Assembly: GCA_023101725.1 (NCBI GenBank)
Contig: JALJCO010003962.1
Span: 975,001-1,039,000, forward strand
Direction of reading: 5' to 3'
DNA length: 64,000 nucleotides
Source of the DNA: Atherinomorus stipes
Lineage: Eukaryota > Chordata > Actinopteri > Atheriniformes > Atherinidae
Shown: piece by piece, positions 58,236 through 64,000 of the stretch
How positions within the stretch are numbered: the stretch's first letter is position 1
Layout: each line of letters opens with the position of its first letter
Notes under the pieces: generated by a model
What the model saw: the letters and a program-made list of their open reading frames with translations, nothing else
The model's database searches: none
Told to the model about the DNA's origin: nothing
Position numbers and translations under genes: made by a program

Positions 58236-58317
58236 CCCAAGATGAAATATTGGGCTGCTATTTATTTTATTTTTTTGCCTTTTCACTAGTTTTTTTTAGA
58301 AGAAGAAAAAAAACCCC

Positions 58318-59060
58318 AGAGAGATTAAATCATTTGTACTGTTCATCTGAACTAAAACATAGCTCTTTATGAAGCACAGTAGGATATTTGGTTAAGACAA
58401 TGTTTCTGGTCAAATTAAGCAATGAAGTTGTAAATCTCTCTTTTACCTTCAGCCATGACAATACATCATGCATCCAATCTACACTGGTTCTGAATAAGCA
58501 TCGAAATGCACATTGAGATGTTCTGTTTTGGACCATTTGTAGGGTCTTTATATGTGTTCAGCAGCACAAGACCAAATCTCAGAGCAGTAATCCAACTGTG
58601 ACAGTACAACCATTTTTTATATTATCCATAGTCATATCAAAAGGTAACATATGGGAGCATCTTCTCACCACTGAGAGACCTTTGCCCATCCCATACATCG
58701 CAGTTTTGACATGTTTATGCCATGAAAATTTGTTGTCCACATCAACACCAAGTCGTGTAGTCTCTTGTACTTGCTCAATACGTATATCTTCCACAACAAT
58801 ATTCAATTTGGGTTCATTCAACAGCATATGTCTGGTTCCAAAAAGAATACTTTTTGTCTTCCCAACATTTAGAACCAACTTATTATTTGTGACCCACTCC
58901 AGTACAGATTTTAATTCCTGCATCAAAACAATTTCAAGTTCTTCCACTGTACTCTGTGATGAATAGATAGTCGAGTCATCGGCATACATCATGACAAGTT
59001 CAACTGTATAAAACATACAGTACCAACTGACAACATGAGTAATCAAAAACCAGCAACAGG
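58318..59060 (-). mobile_element. LINE (non-LTR retrotransposon) reverse-transcriptase relic
   Basis: The minus strand encodes the C-terminal half of a LINE reverse transcriptase. The catalytic YADD (58986-58975) sits in MMYADDSTIYSSQS, followed by NNKLVLNVGKTKSILFGT and RLGVDVDNKFSWHKHV. After a frame break the sequence continues as FRTSVDWMHDVLSWLKVKER. The element is 5'-truncated (no endonuclease, no upstream palm motifs) and frameshifted, so inactive. Clade (L2/CR1/Jockey-like) is a guess. Confidence 0.85.
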
Positions 59061-59224
59061 CCTTTTTAAGATTTTTTTTTTTTTTTGACAAAGTTCAGCG
59101 ATATGTAAATCAGGGGACCTGGAAACTTGTATATTTGTCAGAGTTTTCTTGAACACTACAGTATCTAAACATTTATGGTTTGGGAGAAAAGACTAAATGA
59201 ACTATGTCTTATGTGTTCCTACAG

Positions 59225-61377
59225 GAGACATCATGGGAGGCAAACTGAGCAAGAAAAGAAAAGCATATGATGTGAGCGACCCCAAAGACAAGAAAGAAGA
59301 GACTGCTGCAGCGGATGCTAGTGCAGAAGAGTCCGCTAAAGTGGAGGATGGAGCCCCACCCACAGGAGCTGAGTCATCAGCTGGGGCAGACAAAGTGGTA
59401 GAGGAGACTACTGTGGCAGCCGTGGCAGCAGTTACTGAAGCAGAGCCTGCAGTAAACATCGCTTCAGAATCTGCACCATCAGAAGAACAAACCCCTGCAG
59501 CTAAAGAGGAAGCTTCACCAGAGCAGGCCTCAGCAGCAGCAGAGCAGTCAGCTGCAGCAACAGAAGAGCCAGCTCCTGTTGTGGAGGAAAAAGCTGTAGC
59601 AGCAGTTGAGGCAGATCCAGTAACAGCAGAGCCAGCTGCAGCAGAAGGGGAAGCAGCTCCTGTAGCAGAGACTGTAGCAGCTCCAGAAGAGCCCAAAACT
59701 GTGTCAGAGGAACAAGCTCCTGCTGCTATAGAGGAAGTTGCTGTAGAACAGAAAGCAGCAGCACCGGCGCCAGAAGCACCAGCTGCAGCAGAAGTGGAAG
59801 CAGCACTGGCACCAGAAGCACCAGCTGCAGCAGAGGTGGAAGCAGCACCAGTGCCAGAAACACCAGCTGCAGCAGAGGTGGAAGCAGCACCAGTGCCAGA
59901 AACACCAGCTGCAGCAGAGGTAGAAGCAGCACCGTCACCAGAAACACCAGCTGCAGCAGAGGTGGAAGCAGCACCAGTGCCAGAAACACCAGCTGCAGCA
60001 GAGGTGGAAGCAGCACCAGTGCCAGAAACACCAGCTGCAGCAGAGGTAGAAGCAGCACCGTCACCAGAAACACCAGCTGCAGCAGAGGTGGAAGCAGCAC
60101 CGTCATCAGAAACACCAGCTGCAGCAGAGGTGGAAGCAGCACCAGTAGAAGAATTGCCAGCTGCAGTACCAGAGGAAGCAGTTCCTGTAGAAGAACCTGC
60201 TGCACCAGCAGAAGAAGCTGCTCCAGCAGAGCAGGAAGAAGTTGCAGCAGTAGTAGAGGAGCACGTTGCAGAGGAATCAGTTTCAGTAGCAGAAGCACCT
60301 GTGCAGGTTGAAGCAGAGTTCAAATCTGCAGCTAAAGAACCGCTTGTGGAAGAACCTTCAGCTGATGTAGAATCTGTGCCAGAACCAGTTGCTAATGTAG
60401 CGAGCAAAGAGGCTGTGCCCAAGGATCAAGAGCCAGAGCCCATCCCAGAGACTGCTATTGAGGCTGAAGTCACAGCAGGAGAAACAGTAGTTCTTGCTGC
60501 TTTCTCTGAACCAGAGCCAGAGGTTGAACAAGTGGCAGAGCCAGTTCTAGAAGTAGAAGCCACACCAGAACAAACCCCAGAGGCAGAGCCAACACAAGAT
60601 GCAGATCAAGCAACAGAGACTGTGCCAGAGCCAGAGCAAGAAGTAGAGCCAGAACCAGAACTCCAACAACAGCCAGAATCAGTGGAAGGGCCTGAGCTAG
60701 AACCTGAACCAGAGCAAACCACAGAGCCTGAGAAAGCCCCATCACCAGAGCCAGAACCTGAGCCTGAAGCAGTGGAACAAGTAAAAGAAAGTGAACCAGA
60801 ACCGACTGTAACCACATCTGACACTACTGAACCTACAACTGTGAAAGCAGAATCTTCTGAGGTCTTGGAAGCTGCAGTAGCGATAACCTCCACTGAAAAT
60901 CAGCCTGCTGAAGAGGAATCTGTTTCAACAGAAGCCTCAAACTCCGAAGCAGCAGCAGAGCCACAGGCAGCAGAACCCGTTCCTGAGATAGTCATCTCGG
61001 AGTCTGTCTCTGCTGGCGACATGACTGCTGAAACCGAAAAGGCAGCTGAAGCCCCTGTGGAAGAGGTGCCTTGTCCAGAGCTTGAGGTGGAAAGCAAGAT
61101 GGAAAATGGAGATTTAGAGAGTCCTTCTGTTACAGAGGATGTGGCAGATGCAGTTCCAGCAGTGAACGGGGAGTGCAAAGATGACACTGCCACTATGACC
61201 ACAAATGTAGACGAATGTGTTAATGGCAATGAAAAGCTAGAGGAGACACCTATCCCAGAGCCGAGTGACTTTGAACTGAAAAGGGACGTGAACCTGTGTG
61301 GGGACGTCCAGGAAGTTCCTGATGCAGTCTCAGACATGGTGGAGAGTCTCAGCACTGAGGTCACCCAGGCAGTCTGA
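59225..61377 (+). CDS. BASP1-like large acidic protein (coding exon; CDS from 59233)
   Basis: The exon opens after acceptor TGTTCCTACAG with an 8-base leader, then ATG at 59233. An upstream in-frame ATG at 59197 lies on the intron side and is rejected. The 714-residue product begins MGGKLSKKRKAYDVSD, nearly the BASP1/CAP-23 signature MGGKLSKK: Gly2 for N-myristoylation, then a basic patch with Ser6 (the PKC/calmodulin switch in BASP1). The rest is Ala/Glu/Pro/Val-rich and disordered, without Cys until near the C-terminus. Residues about 181-306 are nine 14-residue repeats (ETPAAAEVEAAPVP type); about 399-525 is rich in PEPE. Human BASP1 has 227 residues, so this is about three times longer, and its C-terminus (SLSTEVTQAV) does not match. 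I infer membrane-cytoskeleton association as for BASP1. It could be basp1 itself or a paralogue. Confidence 0.85.
59773..60150 (+). repeat. 9 x 42 bp coding tandem repeat in BASP1-like gene
   Basis: Nine in-frame 14-codon units. The unit variants in order end AP, VP, VP, SP, VP, VP, SP, SS, VE. Units 2-4 and 5-7 form the same three-unit pattern, including the shared 'gtagaagcagcaccgtcacc' variant in the third unit, so a 126 bp block was duplicated. Confidence 0.92.
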
Positions 61378-61700
61378 AAAGAAGCCATCTTTTACGTCAC
61401 TGTGAATTCAGTTCAACCCCCTCGATGGTGAAAGAAAGCCATCAAGGTATCGCAAACACAGCTAGGCTTTCTGAAATGCTGTAACCACTGCAATGTCTTT
61501 AGTGGTAACTCAGGAAAAGGGTGTTTTCTCTTGAGTAACCAAAAATGAAAAGCAACCACTTGAGGATAGAGTGACAGACAAACAGCAAGTGAGATGGAAG
61601 TATAGATGGGAGAATTGCATTGGTAGTTTGAAGCTGGGCAGCATGAAAAAAAATATATTGAACAATAAATTCTGGTATTAATTAATGAATAAATAAATCT
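61378..61700 (+). other. 3' UTR of BASP1-like gene
   Basis: Short AT-rich trailer with AATAAA at 61664-61669 (and aataaataaatc at about 61687), the likely polyadenylation signal. Confidence 0.6.
61664..61669 (+). terminator. Poly(A) signal of BASP1-like gene
   Basis: AATAAA 287 bp after the stop codon, followed by T/G-containing sequence. Confidence 0.5.
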
Positions 61701-63435
61701 GTTTGTTTGAGGCTGATAATTGCAAAGTGGGTCATTGGAAAAGCATTAATTACTAGCATATTATTGGATTTAGAATTTCATATAACCTTTCTATTACTAT
61801 ATGAAGCATCATGACATAACTGTTTGGCCTTTTATAATAATAGTACTTGTAAGGACTGTTCATTTTAAAATGATTGTTCAGAATAGAGAATAAAGAGAGA
61901 TTGCTGTAGCCCACTCCGATCTTCTTTTCATGCATTTTCTCAGCAAGTGTGTCACAGTTGTCTAAGTTATTGATTTATTACTACTTCAACTTTAACCCCC
62001 AAATTTTAATTTTACTTTAAAATCTTGTTAAATTCTGTCAAATTATTCTCACATGCAGCTTGCTCATAAGCTTGAATCACCATTTCCACCTTCACACTAT
62101 CTTTTTGAAATTTAAATATAGAAGATGCTCTCAAGTGGAAACAGTCTCAATTTTGTATACATTCCACAAAGATCACCTTTCTGATAACTTTGTGAACTTG
62201 AATCTTTTGACTTTTTGCTGTAGAAGTTTTATACTAAGCACCTGCTGCAGTGGGTTAACTCACTTCCAAACCATAAAACCACTGACTTACAGTTTTGTTG
62301 CGGTACTTTCAGAAAAAGTACAGCCGCTTTATCTAATTTCAAGGCTCTTTTTAATTTTAAACAACTTTTTTGCATTCACTTCCCCTACAGCTTACATAGG
62401 CTGCTTAAAGTTAAGTTGATTATTTTTGTCCACGTAGGGGTGTCAAGTTGGTAGAACGTTACAAAAACAAAAAGATTTCACTGTACCCGGGGGATATACA
62501 TCCATTATCAGAGTTAACCCTCGCCTCTGTCTTTCTCACATCTCTGTGCCTATTGCGGCAGCTCGATGCCATGGCAGCACACTCTGCTAACATTTCACAG
62601 ATCCATACCGTCAAGGGGAGCTCAAGGAGGGGGGAGGGGCAGGAATGCATGCAGGAGGCAGAGAAAAGGAAGAGGGGGCTGGGGAAGTGTTGTGGGATCA
62701 AAGCCTTTGATGCTGCATTGAGAAAAGAAAAGACTCTTCGCAAGCTTTGGACGTTTTCGGATCATTTCACAGACTGATATTAGACCAGGACTGGATCTCA
62801 GTTAGATGGTATTTTTGCAGGGGATAAACATGTTTTGACATCTACCTGAGGCCCCCGTGCAGAATGCTGCCACGCCTGCTGCTCACACTAATGTCATAGT
62901 AGATGGACTTTGCCAAGCAAGTGCTAACGCGTACACATTAACAGGGGGGAGTTACTTTCTTTTTTCTTTTCTTTTTTGTTTCCACTAAACTATGAGTACA
63001 CGTGTGGATAGAGGGGATGTATGTGCATGCGTGTGAGGTGAAGGGGAGTATTAGCAGAGTATAGTCATCCAACCTTGAAAAAAAGTACTGGACCATGGGT
63101 CAGAGCATGAGAAGAGATTTAGTGGCGATAATGGAAACGTCCCATAGAAGCAGCTCTGTAATAGGTCCATCCGCATACCAGCTCTCTCTAGTTTCATACA
63201 AAAATATTCCGGGGCTACACATTTATGACAGGAATGTTGTGGAGAGGCTTTAAGAGCAGAAACGGGGAGTTTACTGGCAAGTTTGTCTTCTTTCTTGTGG
63301 ATCATTTGGCAAAATATTTCATTTGGATGTGGGTTGATGTCACTGGTTACTGGTTTGGGAACAGCTTTATAAAGGGAAGTATTCTAAGAGTTAGCGACAC
63401 AACAGTTTCTAAACGAATACTTTTTTCTTCCATAT
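61701..63435. other. Downstream intergenic region
   Basis: No supported gene. A GC-richer, G-run-bearing block at 62,470-62,760 stands out (frames of 109 and 94 codons on the two strands resemble nothing known). The remainder is AT-rich. Confidence 0.6.
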
Positions 63436-63786
63436 AATCATCCATATTTTTTCATATCCACTTATTGCAATTCCATGTGGCGGGGGGCTGGAGTCTATCC
63501 CAGCAGCTACCAAGCGAGAGGCATGGTACACCCTGGACAAGCCGCTAGTCTATGGGCCAACACAGAGAGACAAACAGCCACTCACACTCACACTCAGTCT
63601 AAGGGACATTATAGAATGACCAGTCAACCTAACATGCATGGCTTTGATCTTTGGGAGGAAGATGGAGTAGCCAGAGGGAACCCATGCATACACGGAGAGA
63701 ACATGTGAAGTCCAAACAGAAAAGTCCGTCTCAAATCAGGAACCCTCTGGCTTTGAGGCATTGATGCTAACCACCGCACCACCATA
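63436..63786 (-). repeat. Teleost interspersed repeat, reverse copy
   Basis: Read on the minus strand it has the same order of phrases as 2475-2760, including 'gtgatggttagcatc'-like head and 'ggctggagtctatcccagc' (seen on the + strand) at the 3' side. Diverged and non-coding. Confidence 0.65.
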
Positions 63787-64000
63787 CACTCCTATACTTA
63801 TGGCTAATAGTCAAAGCAAAACACAAAATGTTCTATGGAGTCAAAACAACCCATTAAAGTAATTCATTGCTCGGTGACATGACCAGGCCAGTGTTGTTTT
63901 TAAAATAACAAAGATAACAGTTTCTGTTCAAAGGCTGTTTATCTTTTATCAGAGTACATTACTCAAAACTCTGTCCCCTAAGAAATATGTGCAATATCAG

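Noticed and set aside
59197..59232. Upstream in-frame ATG for the BASP1-like protein
   Set aside because: The CTTATGTGTTCCTACAG stretch is a splice acceptor, and the family start MGGKLSKK with Gly2 needed for myristoylation is at 59233.
59773..60150. Regular repeat that could suggest a CRISPR array
   Set aside because: Units are contiguous, in frame and without spacers; the context is a eukaryotic exon.
59202..61388. Long minus-strand frames (406, 190, 162 and 115 codons)
   Set aside because: They are antisense shadows of the repetitive BASP1-like exon. Their Ser/Thr/Ala or Leu-rich content follows from the complement of GCA/GAA/CCA codons.

Overview
This is vertebrate nuclear DNA, almost certainly from a ray-finned (teleost, probably percomorph) fish. 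The exons are short and separated by long AT-rich introns with GT..AG borders. The repeats are teleost-type: hAT and Tc1-like miniature elements, tRNA-derived SINEs, LINE reverse-transcriptase debris and long microsatellites. The coding exons match vertebrate proteins closely. Nothing prokaryotic is present.

Four protein-coding genes can be supported. (1) cmtm3, + strand: four exons at 3495-5529, first coding exon not found and probably left of the window. (2) cmtm4, - strand: complete in four exons, 29545 to 10450, 208 residues. (3) dync1li2 (cytoplasmic dynein 1 light intermediate chain 2), - strand: complete in 13 exons, 51724 to 34223, 489 residues, with a probable 3.2 kb 3' UTR reaching about 31.04 kb. 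(4) A large BASP1-like gene, + strand: one coding exon at 59233-61377, 714 residues, starting MGGKLSKK and carrying a 9 x 42 bp tandem repeat. As I recall it, the order and orientation cmtm3(+) cmtm4(-) dync1li2(-) is that of human 16q22.1. The BASP1-like gene does not fit that human block.

Layout: 1-3.5 kb flank or intron of cmtm3; 3.5-7.1 kb cmtm3 exons and 3' UTR; 7.1-10.4 kb convergent cmtm3/cmtm4 3' flank with a hAT MITE; 10.4-29.5 kb cmtm4, with intron 1 of 11.7 kb; 29.5-31 kb cmtm4 promoter region; 31-51.7 kb dync1li2, whose intron 5 holds a Tc1 relic swollen by purine-rich DNA and two hAT elements; 51.7-55.5 kb intergenic; 55.5-59.2 kb probable 5' exon and intron of the BASP1-like gene, with a SINE and a LINE relic; 59.2-61.7 kb BASP1-like CDS and 3' UTR; 61.7-64 kb intergenic with an old repeat.

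The genes do not form a pathway. cmtm3 and cmtm4 are tandem paralogues encoding four-pass MARVEL membrane proteins of endosomal and surface trafficking. dync1li2 encodes the dynein subunit that binds cargo adaptors. The BASP1-like protein is a probable myristoylated, acidic membrane-associated protein. I found no undescribed system. The most noteworthy items are the nested repeat array in the BASP1-like gene, a GC-AG intron in dync1li2, and several DNA-transposon insertions with intact target-site duplications.
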